Part shown: positions 56,275 through 64,000 of the stretch, piece by piece | Layout of the letters: every line of letters begins with the position of its first letter | How positions within the stretch are numbered: position 1 is the first letter of the stretch | Assembly: GCF_003841405.1 (NCBI RefSeq) | Contig: NZ_PXYA01000001.1 | Span: 124,001-188,000 of the forward strand | Reading direction: 5' to 3' | Origin: Tetragenococcus halophilus subsp. halophilus DSM 20339 | GTDB taxonomy: Bacteria > Bacillota > Bacilli > Lactobacillales > Enterococcaceae | DNA length: 64,000 bases | The notes under the pieces: generated by a model | The model's database searches: none | What the model saw: only the letters and a program-made list of their open reading frames with translations | Told to the model about the DNA's origin: nothing | Program-made: the position numbers and the translations under genes

Positions 56275-57006
56275 CTAGTTCGATTGAGAGCTTTCTGATG
56301 TCAGTGATCTTAATAAATTTGTTCGATACCAACGAAATACATATTCTCCCCAGTCTTTTTTAGAAAGATTTTTTGTTTTAGTCGGATTGATAAGATCAAA
56401 GTTTTCACACTCTAAAATAATATCAGTTAAGTACCCTTTATCAGACGGGACTAATAACGATAAGAAAGGCGCACGAAATGTTTTAATTTTATTAATCAGT
56501 GCGTCATCAAGAAGCGTTGCTTTATATCTTTCTTTCGTTCGAATGTCTTCGAAGTAGATTTTATTTTCCAATTCAATAGGACGAAATAAGCTTATTACAA
56601 AAGATGCTGGCCAAGTAGCAATTCTATTTTTTTCTTTTTCTGAAGGAAACCAATCCAACATTTTTTGGAATATTTTTTTACCTGTGGTTTCTGTCAATAA
56701 ATAATAATCGCGAGTTAATTCACAGTAGTCTTGATAAGAATAACGAAACGCAGAAATTTGCTGTACTTCTTCTATTTGCTTTTGTGGAAAATAATACTTT
56801 TTAACAAAATCTGGTGCTTTTTTTGCCCAGTTACCATTTTCTGCATATTCAATCAGTACTTTCATTACAGCTAAAAACATCACGTATTTATCCATATCAG
56901 GATAACTGTCCATCTTCTCTTTGAGCCGGCGACCTATGTCATCGTCAAAGGGATTTCCTTGCTTTTCTTCAAATAGCTTTCTCTTTTCTTTTTCTGTCTT
57001 CTTCAT
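56275..57006 (-). CDS. Unrecognised cytoplasmic protein
   Basis: About 243 residues, no membrane helices or signal peptide, no domain that I recognise. The N-terminus is strongly basic and charged (KKTEKEKRKLFEEKQG), followed by mixed helix-rich sequence with many Tyr, Trp and Phe (for example RYSYQDYCELTRDYYLL and ATWPASFVISLFRPIEL). It could be a family of uncharacterised Firmicutes proteins. The ATG at 57006 has AAAGGAAG before it; an ATG at 57024 does not. It lies on the opposite strand between glycerate kinase and the PTS operon, breaking the otherwise coherent region. Confidence 0.72.
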   Translation of the reverse strand: MKKTEKEKRKLFEEKQGNPFDDDIGRRLKEKMDSYPDMDKYVMFLAVMKVLIEYAENGNWAKKAPDFVKKYYFPQKQIEEVQQISAFRYSYQDYCELTRDYYLLTETTGKKIFQKMLDWFPSEKEKNRIATWPASFVISLFRPIELENKIYFEDIRTKERYKATLLDDALINKIKTFRAPFLSLLVPSDKGYLTDIILECENFDLINPTKTKNLSKKDWGEYVFRWYRTNLLRSLTSESSQSN

Positions 57007-57094
57007 TTTATTCTTCCTTTCCATATTTTTGTTTATATTAGCATGGCGAAGGCGCGAACGTTCTCATAAAGTAAGTCGATTTTTGGTAGTATAT

Positions 57095-57159
57095 TGAAAA
57101 AAATTTCAGCTTTTCCTTTTTCTTTGAAATTAAGAACAACTTCCGATGAAACGATTTCA
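57095..57159 (+). promoter_or_regulatory. Two TGAAA-n-TTTCA palindromes before the PTS/mannosidase operon
   Basis: TGAAAAAAATTTCA (57095-57108) and TGAAACGATTTCA (57147-57159) each pair TGAAA with TTTCA around 4 and 3 bases. They lie 60-130 bp before the EIIBC start at 57221. Such interrupted palindromes are the sort of site RpiR-family regulators bind, and one is encoded in this operon (61812). The link is inferred. Confidence 0.5.
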
Positions 57160-57220
57160 AACAATGGTCCCCTTTGATAATATTTTTTATGTAATAAATA
57201 TTTCATAGGGAGGAACGAAG

Positions 57221-58726
57221 ATGTCTAAAAAAATTGTTGCGGTTACTGCTTGTGCGGCGGGGATTGCTCACACTTATATGGCGGCTGAGTCAATCGAACA
57301 GGCGGCTAAGAAAAAGGGCTACGAAGTTAAGGTAGAAACAAACGGTGCAATTGGGGCTGAAAATGAGCTGACAAATGAAGATATAGATAATACAGATCTA
57401 GTCATAGTCGCTTCTGATATAAAAATTGATCCCATTCGGTTTACTGGAAAACCACTGTATGTTACGGATTCTAATGATGCTATTGATGATTCTGAAGTAC
57501 TTATTGATAAAGCTTTTGAAGAAGCACAAGTATTTGGAAAAAAAGGATCAAAAGTCGGGAAAGTCCAAATTGGAAATGATAAAGAAAAAACCACTGTTTT
57601 AACACATATCATGAGCGGTATTTCTTATATGGTTCCAATGGTTATTGCGGCAGGACTTATTTTAACAATTGCGAACCTTTATGCGTTTCAACGCGACGAT
57701 ATGGGAAGGATCGTCGAATGGGGATTTAATACAAGTACTCAAATGGGTTTTTTAATGTCAAAATTATTTGATGTTGGACAAGCTGGTTTTACTTTAATGA
57801 TTCCGTTATTTGCTGGATTTACCGCTAATTCCATTGCGGATAAACCAGCGATTGCTCCAGCCATGATTGGCGCTTATCTGGTAAACGATCCTGAATTTCT
57901 AGATGCAGAAGCTGGTGGTGGTTTTATTGGTGCAATCATTGTTGCTTTTATTGTTGGGTATATGGTAAAAGCGCTAAAAAAAATCAAATGGCCTAAGATT
58001 ATACAACCTATCGTACCTATTATGATTATTCCTTTTATTGCCAGTGCGATTATTTCTTTGATCGTGCTTTACATTATTGGAAATCCAATCGCTAGTGGTA
58101 TGGACGCACTTTATAGTGGACTTACAGCACTTGATAGTAATTATACAGGTGCACCTATTATTTTGGGAATCGTTTGTGGTGCCATGATCGGATTTGACTT
58201 AGGTGGTCCCATCAATAAGACGGCTTTGGTATTTGGTACGACTGTATTTACTGATACCCTTGCCAAATACGGCATAAACGACGCAAATTTTGTTCCGGGT
58301 ACAGCCACGCAAGCAGCTATCTCGGTAGCCCCATTAGGCGTATGGCTAGCGACAGTGTTATTTAAAAATAAATTTACCAAAGATGAGAAAGTCTCAGCCA
58401 GTGCCACTTTTGGTATGGGACTGGTTGGGGTGACAGAAGGAGCGATTCCTTTTGTAGCTGCAGATCCAATACGTATGATTATAGCGAATGTGACTGGTTC
58501 TGCAGTAGCCGGTGGTTTGGCCGCAGCTACAGGTTGTCGCTTCTTTGGTGGTATTGGCTCACCTTTGGGGACATTTATTGGATATATTGAACAACCTATT
58601 CCTTTTGTAACTTGGATATTCTGTGTGTGCGCCGGTATTTTAGTAACTGCTTTACTCATTGGTATTATGCGCAAACCAATTGAGGATAATGTAAATATGG
58701 ATTTGGAGGAAAGTTATAATGGATAG
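57221..58726 (+). CDS. PTS fructose-family EIIBC
   Basis: A 501-residue fusion. The EIIB-fructose domain (1-100) starts KIVAVTACAAGIAHTYMAAESIE with phosphorylated Cys11; the usual CPTGIAHT reads CAAGIAHT. The EIIC part (about 125-490) has about ten helices, including SGISYMVPMVIAAGLI and GVTEGAIPFVAADPIRMI with the substrate-site Glu. It resembles MngA, the 2-O-alpha-mannosylglycerate permease of E. coli, except that EIIA is separate here. EIIA follows with an 8-bp overlap. The GH38 next door suggests an alpha-mannoside substrate. RBS AGGGAGG precedes the ATG. Confidence 0.92.
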   Translation: MSKKIVAVTACAAGIAHTYMAAESIEQAAKKKGYEVKVETNGAIGAENELTNEDIDNTDLVIVASDIKIDPIRFTGKPLYVTDSNDAIDDSEVLIDKAFEEAQVFGKKGSKVGKVQIGNDKEKTTVLTHIMSGISYMVPMVIAAGLILTIANLYAFQRDDMGRIVEWGFNTSTQMGFLMSKLFDVGQAGFTLMIPLFAGFTANSIADKPAIAPAMIGAYLVNDPEFLDAEAGGGFIGAIIVAFIVGYMVKALKKIKWPKIIQPIVPIMIIPFIASAIISLIVLYIIGNPIASGMDALYSGLTALDSNYTGAPIILGIVCGAMIGFDLGGPINKTALVFGTTVFTDTLAKYGINDANFVPGTATQAAISVAPLGVWLATVLFKNKFTKDEKVSASATFGMGLVGVTEGAIPFVAADPIRMIIANVTGSAVAGGLAAATGCRFFGGIGSPLGTFIGYIEQPIPFVTWIFCVCAGILVTALLIGIMRKPIEDNVNMDLEESYNG

Positions 58727-59171
58727 TAAAATTTTTAAAGAAGACCACATTCTATTTGATGAATCAGCTAAAACCCAAGAGGAGGCTTTTAAAGTAATCG
58801 CCGAGGTTGCTTTTGAAAAAGGCTATGTTTCAGATGAAACAACCTTTTTTAAAGGGTTAAAGGAAAGAGAAAACGAAGCTACTACTGGTTTTAAAGAAGG
58901 TATTGCTATTCCACATAGTAAAGATGCCTCAGTGATTAAACCTGGTATGTTTTTGATCAAGTTTAAACATGCAATTCATTGGCAAGCTTTGGATCAAAAA
59001 CCGGTAAACACGGTTTTTGCGCTTACAATTCCAGGAGAAGGGGCTTCTGAACACTTAAAGCTTCTTAGCCTCATTGCAAGAAAATTAATTGATACAGACT
59101 TTAGAGAAGGAATCTTAGCCAATAATGACACCAAAAAATTGGCTTCTATTATTGATACGATCGATTTTTGA
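58719..59171 (+). CDS. PTS fructose-family EIIA
   Basis: A 150-residue EIIA of the fructose/mannitol class. The phosphorylated His is in AIPHSKDAS (about residue 66), preceded by TTGFKEGI. EGASEHLKLLSLIARKLID is the family's second motif. It receives phosphate from HPr and passes it to the EIIB domain of the preceding gene, which it overlaps by 8 bp, and is followed 21 bp later by the alpha-mannosidase. In MngA this domain is fused; here it is a separate protein. Confidence 0.94.
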   Translation: MDSKIFKEDHILFDESAKTQEEAFKVIAEVAFEKGYVSDETTFFKGLKERENEATTGFKEGIAIPHSKDASVIKPGMFLIKFKHAIHWQALDQKPVNTVFALTIPGEGASEHLKLLSLIARKLIDTDFREGILANNDTKKLASIIDTIDF

Positions 59172-59192
59172 CATTGGAGGAAATAAAACAAT

Positions 59193-61799
59193 ATGGTAAA
59201 AAAAGTTCATGTTATTCATCATACCCATTGGGATTTAGAATGGTATTTTACAAGTAATGAGTCATTTATTCAACTGATATATCATCTGGATGAAGTAATG
59301 GATGCGTTAGAACAAAATAAAATCGATTATTATCTTTTAGATGGCCAAATGAGCTTGCTCGATGATTATCTTACGAGTTTTCCAGAACAAAAAAAGCGTC
59401 TTCAAACTCTTGTAGAAAGTGGAAAATTACGAATTGGACCTTGGTATACCCAGACGGATGAACTGATTATTTCGGGTGAGTCTATCATTCGTAACCTTAA
59501 TGCGGGCATGTCTTTAGCCAATCAACTGGGCGGATATATGAATGTGGGCTATCTTCCAGATTCATTTGGGCAAGGGAAAGATATGCCCAAGATATATAAT
59601 GGTTTAGGTATCAAAAATGCTGTTTTCTGGCGTGGTGTTTCAGAAGATGTGACGGTCGATAGAGAATTTAATTGGAAAAGTGAAGATGGATCAAGCGTTA
59701 TTGTATCCAATATTAAAGATGGCTATTTTGCAGGTTTGGGTTTGATTTATGATGAAGATTATCAAGGACAAATGGATATTGTGGGTAATGGCGCAACTAG
59801 CGATGAATTGTTGCTACCTGTAGGAGGAGATCAACGTTATGTTGATCGAAACTTAAAAGAGAGAGTTGCGGTTTATAATAAACAGCTGCAAGATTATCAT
59901 TTAGAAGAAAGTACTTATGAAGACTTCTTTCATGAGCTTTCTACGGAAAATTTATCTGAAGTGCAAGGGGAATTTATCTCCAGTTCTGTTTCTAAAATTC
60001 ATCGTTCAATTTATTCTTCTCGTTACGATCAAAAATATTTGAACGATAAAATTGAACGTCGTATGACTTATCAAGTGGAACCTTTGATGGCTATGGCAGA
60101 TCAGTTGGGGATTACTTATAAACAAGGAATTCTTGATAAAATCTGGCGTTTACTTAATAGAAATCAAGCACATGACAGTGCAGGTGGCTGTAATAGTGAT
60201 AAGACGAACCAAGCAATTTTGGCGCGTTATACTCAGGTAGATCAATTATCTTATTCAATAGTAGATTATTTGACTCGTAAGATCTCTGAATCAAGGCACA
60301 AAGTCCAAGAAAACGACCTGACAATTTTTAATCCTTTACCTTGGAAAGTTAAAAAAGTGATAAAAGTCGATGTTTCAACAGACTTTTCTACAATCACAGT
60401 AACAAAAGATGGTAAGGATATTCCATTTGAATATATAAATACAGAAAAAGAATATAATGGTTCTATTAAACGGACATCAGCTGAAATGGATGAAAATAAA
60501 TTTTATTTTATTCATACCATAGCACTAGAGGTTGAAATACCTTCGCTTGATTTTACTACTTATCAAGTGGAAAAAGGAGTAATAAAGGATAAATTAGAAA
60601 ACAAAGAGCTAAAGATAGAAAACGATGGTTATTTTATTGAATTTAAACAAAACACTCTCAATTTATATGATAAAAAACATAAGAAAACTTATCATCGGTT
60701 TATTCAAATTGAAGATAGTGGGGACGAAGGCGATACTTATGACTATTCACCCGCTTATGAAAATGACACTTATTTGTTTGATTTTGAAAATGCAGTTGTT
60801 AAAACATCTGGCGAATCTTTGTTACAAACAATGACTATTGAAGGCACGTGGCAAATAGCACGAAATTTGAATAGTCGGGGGAAAAAAATCCGCGATCAGG
60901 AAATTTCTTACCAATTAACTTTATCCTTGAGTTCGAAGTCTACTCATATTGATTGCCATTTGACAATCGACAATAGTGCTTATGATCATAGGATGCGTGT
61001 TTTGGTACAAACACCTCTAGAAAATTCTTTTTCTTATGCAGACACGCCTTTCGGTGTAGCAAAGCGCCCGGTAGAAGACCCGCATCTTAAAGATTGGCAA
61101 GAGATGGGCTGGAAAGAAGAACCGACAGCTATCTTTCCGATGATACACTATGTTAATACACATAATGAAAAACAAAGTCTTACTCTATTTTCTAAGGGGA
61201 TAAAAGAATATCAAATTGTTGGTGATAAATTTGATAAGATCGCTTTGACTTTATTTCGGTCGGTTGGCTACCTTGGCAGACCCGATTTACTACGTCGACC
61301 TGGAAAAGCTTCGGGAAATGAATTTAAGTATATTGCAACCCCCGGTAGTCAGTTGCAACAAAAATTAACATTTAAATTTTCAATCCAAATTGAAGATCAT
61401 TTTTCTGCAGCAAAATTATCGCAAGATTATTTGGATTATGCGTTAATGCTGCCTTATTATCAAATACAAGAACTTAATTTGTTTACGACGACGCTAAAAT
61501 ATTTTGTTTCTAATCCATTAGAAGAAAAGATCGATTATCGTTCACCATTTACTTTAGACACAGATACACTCGCTTACAGTTCCTTTAGAAAATCGCTAAA
61601 AGATAATGGTTATGAATTACGCTTGTATAATCCGGATACAAAGAATTCAGTCAAAGGTGGTAGTATAACTTTTAGCCATAAAAAAGCTATAGAATTTGTG
61701 GATTTAAAAGGTGAACTCCTTTCTAAAAAAGATAAAAATGATATAGTAGATTTAGGTATTTTTAAACCAGGCGAAATCAGAACGATTCGAATCGTTTAG
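59193..61799 (+). CDS. Glycoside hydrolase family 38 alpha-mannosidase (MngB-like)
   Basis: An 868-residue GH38 retaining alpha-mannosidase. The N-terminal catalytic domain starts HHTHWDLEWYFTSNES with zinc ligands His12 and Asp14, and the nucleophile Asp lies in GYLPDSFGQGKDMPKI (about 121). LNRNQAHDSAGGC (about 322-334) is the third conserved block. The remaining half is the beta-sandwich domains. Genes in a PTS operon usually cleave an incoming phospho-mannoside; E. coli MngB converts mannosyl-6-P-glycerate to mannose 6-phosphate and glycerate. Other alpha-mannosides are possible. Confidence 0.92.
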   Translation: MVKKVHVIHHTHWDLEWYFTSNESFIQLIYHLDEVMDALEQNKIDYYLLDGQMSLLDDYLTSFPEQKKRLQTLVESGKLRIGPWYTQTDELIISGESIIRNLNAGMSLANQLGGYMNVGYLPDSFGQGKDMPKIYNGLGIKNAVFWRGVSEDVTVDREFNWKSEDGSSVIVSNIKDGYFAGLGLIYDEDYQGQMDIVGNGATSDELLLPVGGDQRYVDRNLKERVAVYNKQLQDYHLEESTYEDFFHELSTENLSEVQGEFISSSVSKIHRSIYSSRYDQKYLNDKIERRMTYQVEPLMAMADQLGITYKQGILDKIWRLLNRNQAHDSAGGCNSDKTNQAILARYTQVDQLSYSIVDYLTRKISESRHKVQENDLTIFNPLPWKVKKVIKVDVSTDFSTITVTKDGKDIPFEYINTEKEYNGSIKRTSAEMDENKFYFIHTIALEVEIPSLDFTTYQVEKGVIKDKLENKELKIENDGYFIEFKQNTLNLYDKKHKKTYHRFIQIEDSGDEGDTYDYSPAYENDTYLFDFENAVVKTSGESLLQTMTIEGTWQIARNLNSRGKKIRDQEISYQLTLSLSSKSTHIDCHLTIDNSAYDHRMRVLVQTPLENSFSYADTPFGVAKRPVEDPHLKDWQEMGWKEEPTAIFPMIHYVNTHNEKQSLTLFSKGIKEYQIVGDKFDKIALTLFRSVGYLGRPDLLRRPGKASGNEFKYIATPGSQLQQKLTFKFSIQIEDHFSAAKLSQDYLDYALMLPYYQIQELNLFTTTLKYFVSNPLEEKIDYRSPFTLDTDTLAYSSFRKSLKDNGYELRLYNPDTKNSVKGGSITFSHKKAIEFVDLKGELLSKKDKNDIVDLGIFKPGEIRTIRIV

Positions 61800-61811
61800 A
61801 GGAGAAAATCT

Positions 61812-62603
61812 ATGCAAGAGGATATTTTTATATTAATTGAATCTTACCGAAAAAATTTTACAGATGTAGAGCAAGTCATTGCAGATTATTTTTTATCGAA
61901 AAAAGAAGCCATTCACATGGATGAATTAGCTAAGTTGATTTCCGTTTCAAAGGCATCTATTACTCGTTTTTGTAAAAAGATCGGTTTAAATAACTATAAA
62001 GAATTGATATTTTTATATAATCTTTCTCTAAAAAGGGAGAGGGAGCGTTTGTCTGTGGCTAGTGATGTAACTTCTGCTTATCACTCCATTGCGACTAGAA
62101 GTGACGTGACTTATTCTCCGGATGATGTTGATGATTTTTGTCATGAATTGTATCAACACAAAATCATTCATTTTTTTGGCAGAGGGTTTAATTCCTATGC
62201 AGGAGCTGATTTTCAGCTGAAGTTTTCTCGTATGGGAAAGTATGTAAGGATTATTTCTGATGAGCGATCGATTGCTCTTTCAGCAAATTCGGCTGAAAAA
62301 GATGAGTTGATTGTTGTTGTTAGTTTAAGAGGAGAAGATGAACAAATGCAGGAATCTTTAGGGATAGCTAAAGAAAAGAATGTGCCTATTTTGTTAATCA
62401 CTTCTAATCAACATTCTCCTTTAATTCCATTTGCTAACAATGTTTTGTTTGCTGCAGGCTTTACTAGAGAAGAATCTCTGGGAATTATTTCGCCACAGGT
62501 TCCGATACTTATTCAATTAGATATTGTTTATGAACGTTATATCCAGCTATACTCCGAAAATATCCAAAAATGGATTAAATCGGAAGAAATATTACACAGC
62601 TAA
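61812..62603 (+). CDS. MurR/RpiR family transcriptional regulator
   Basis: A 263-residue regulator. The N-terminal HTH_6 domain (1-77) is FTDVEQVIADYFLSKKEAIHMDELAKLISVSKASITRFCKKIGLNNYKELIF. The C-terminal SIS domain (about 105-250) binds a phosphosugar: HFFGRGFNSYAGADFQLKFSRMGKYV and VVVSLRGEDEQMQESLGIAK. It probably senses a phosphorylated intermediate from the mannosidase pathway and controls this operon, perhaps through the palindromes at 57095 and 57147. It starts 12 bp after the mannosidase stop with AGAGGAG upstream. Confidence 0.93.
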   Translation: MQEDIFILIESYRKNFTDVEQVIADYFLSKKEAIHMDELAKLISVSKASITRFCKKIGLNNYKELIFLYNLSLKRERERLSVASDVTSAYHSIATRSDVTYSPDDVDDFCHELYQHKIIHFFGRGFNSYAGADFQLKFSRMGKYVRIISDERSIALSANSAEKDELIVVVSLRGEDEQMQESLGIAKEKNVPILLITSNQHSPLIPFANNVLFAAGFTREESLGIISPQVPILIQLDIVYERYIQLYSENIQKWIKSEEILHS

Positions 62604-62616
62604 AAGGAGCTTTTTT

Positions 62617-63990
62617 ATGAAAACATTCCCGAAAAATTTCTTATGGGGGTCGGCCACTTCTGCCCCGCAATCTGAAGGTCATAGTTCACAAAATGGTAAG
62701 TCTGCTACAACTTGGGATTATTGGTTTCAAACCAATCCGGAAAAATTCCACGAGAATCAAGGACCCGAAAATACGTCGAATATCTATGAAATGTATAAAG
62801 AAGATTGCCAGCGAATGAAAGAAGTTGGGCTTAATTCTTTTCGGACATCCATTTCCTGGGCACGTCTTTTACCTGATGGCAAGCATGTAAACCAGGAGGC
62901 AGTGGCTTTTTATCGCTATTATTTTGAACATATCCTTGCAGAAGGTGTTCAACCTATTATTAACTTATTTCATTTTGATATGCCGATGTGGCTAATGGAA
63001 AAGGGCGGTTGGGAAAGTCGTGAATCGGTGGATGCTTTTGCCTTTTATGCAAGAACGGCGTTTGAGTTGTTTGGAGATCTAATTGATCAATGGACGACCT
63101 TTAATGAACCCATCGTGCATATTGAATGTGGCTATTTAAATGGCGCTCATTATCCAGCTATTCATGATTTCAAAAAAGCAGTCCAAGTGGGTTACCATAC
63201 CTTGATGGCTCACGTTTATGCCGTGCAAGCTTTTCGTGAAGTAAAGCCTAAAGGCAGTATCGGCATTATCTTAAATATTACTCCGGCTTATGCACGCAGT
63301 GCTGCACAAGCCGATCAAAAAGCCAAAGAAAATGCCGATTTATTAACGATGAAAAGTTTCTTAGATCCAGCAGTCAAAGGAGCTATACCTGAAGCTTTGG
63401 TGCAATTAATCAAAGGACATGAGCTAACTCCAGAAACAAACCCTTCTGATAAAGAAGTAATGAAAGAAAATACAGTAGATTTTATTGGTTTAAATTATTA
63501 TCAGCCTTTACGCGTACAAGCACCTGAAAATCCACGTTTTCCTGCGCAAGATCCAGAGGACTTATATGCCCCTTATGATTGGCCAGAAAAAAGAATTAAT
63601 CCTTATCGTGGCTGGGAGATTTATCCCAAAGCCATTTATGATGTGGCGATGATGATGAAAAATGAGTATGACAATTTCCCTTGGTATGTGAGTGAAAATG
63701 GTATGGGCGTTGCGAATGAGGAACGTTTTATGGATGAACAAGGCATGATTCAAGACGATTATCGCATTGATTTTATGAAAGAACACTTGGATTATCTTTA
63801 TCAAGGGATTCAAGAAGGCAGTAATTGCTTTGGCTATCATACTTGGACCTTTATTGATTGCTGGTCATGGCTAAATGGCTATCGTAACCGTTATGGCTTT
63901 TATCGTTTGGAATTGGAGAATAACTTTGAACGTCATTTGAAAAAAAGTGGGCTATGGTACAAAGAAGTCGCACAAAATAATGGGTATTAA
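62617..63990 (+). CDS. Glycoside hydrolase family 1 enzyme
   Basis: A 457-residue GH1 protein. The start MKTFPKNFLWGSATSAPQ is the GH1 signature; acid/base Glu in TTFNEPIVHIE (about 163) and nucleophile Glu in VSENGMGV (about 359). Near the C-terminus WSWLNGYRNRYGFYRLELE aligns with the phosphate-binding segment of phospho-beta-glycosidases, where the position of a Lys (GYEKRYGL in LacG) is Asn, though a neighbouring Arg could substitute. I place the start at 62617 because AAAAGGAGC lies before it; a longer reading overlaps the regulator gene. A beta-linked co-substrate of the PTS is possible. AAAGAGGA after the stop suggests another gene follows. Confidence 0.9.
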   Translation: MKTFPKNFLWGSATSAPQSEGHSSQNGKSATTWDYWFQTNPEKFHENQGPENTSNIYEMYKEDCQRMKEVGLNSFRTSISWARLLPDGKHVNQEAVAFYRYYFEHILAEGVQPIINLFHFDMPMWLMEKGGWESRESVDAFAFYARTAFELFGDLIDQWTTFNEPIVHIECGYLNGAHYPAIHDFKKAVQVGYHTLMAHVYAVQAFREVKPKGSIGIILNITPAYARSAAQADQKAKENADLLTMKSFLDPAVKGAIPEALVQLIKGHELTPETNPSDKEVMKENTVDFIGLNYYQPLRVQAPENPRFPAQDPEDLYAPYDWPEKRINPYRGWEIYPKAIYDVAMMMKNEYDNFPWYVSENGMGVANEERFMDEQGMIQDDYRIDFMKEHLDYLYQGIQEGSNCFGYHTWTFIDCWSWLNGYRNRYGFYRLELENNFERHLKKSGLWYKEVAQNNGY

Positions 63991-64000
63991 GAAAAGAGGA

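Overview
The window is a low-GC Gram-positive (Firmicutes) chromosome segment. Gene content and order fit the Lactobacillales, most likely Enterococcaceae and plausibly Tetragenococcus: a walRK-yycH-yycI-yycJ operon, HrcA/CIRCE-controlled groESL, enterococcal-type cop boxes before copZ-copA, many sugar PTS genes, and IS4- and IS200-type insertion sequences. The genus is inferred from memory of such genomes; no 16S or tRNA gene was seen.

Layout. 1-2285: a short-chain dehydrogenase gene split by a complete IS4-family element (13-bp inverted ends, 7-bp target duplication). 2306-6605: DUF4260 protein, an operon of two MDR reductases around a DUF4336 protein, and a YitT-type membrane protein. 6926-13051: beta-glucoside island with a PRD/EIIB/EIIA regulator, a GH1 phospho-beta-glucosidase, lactose/cellobiose-type PTS IIB, IIA and IIC, and an unrecognised four-helix membrane protein. 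13243-17994: small accessory genes (two GNATs, HAD phosphatase, MFS exporter, YbaK-type deacylase) and gene relics. 18091-21029: copper operon copZ-copA behind two cop boxes. 21486-22933: nth (with altered Fe-S cysteines) and a RibD-like reductase. 23154-25836: a decaying redox cluster in which LysR, flavodoxin and MerR genes are broken while a cupin and a carboxymuconolactone decarboxylase homologue remain intact. 26002-28297: methyltransferase, an 11-unit 41-bp repeat array and an MDR reductase. 28737-34323: the wal operon. 34363-37213: CPBP protease and groESL. 38609-40926: pncB-nadE (NAD salvage). About 41036-41755: an IS200-type element with a frameshifted transposase, sitting just before an LTA-synthase-like gene. 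43762-53132: mixed housekeeping genes (nrdI, ung, pta, tsaE, murB) with HAD, GNAT, exonuclease and oxidoreductase genes. 53664-63990: a GntP-type permease with glycerate kinase, then an operon of fructose-type PTS EIIBC, EIIA, GH38 alpha-mannosidase, RpiR regulator and GH1 enzyme.

The last region can be read as one pathway. A mannosyl compound enters through the PTS as a phosphate and the GH38 enzyme cleaves it. If the aglycone is glycerate, as in the E. coli mannosylglycerate (Mng) system, the neighbouring glycerate kinase would feed it into glycolysis. This substrate is inferred, not shown.

The most unusual non-coding signal is that three separate intergenic tandem arrays (21126-21378, 26798-27248, 37399-37562) have different unit sequences but the same 41-bp period. 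The largest also has a three-unit (123-bp) higher-order repeat.
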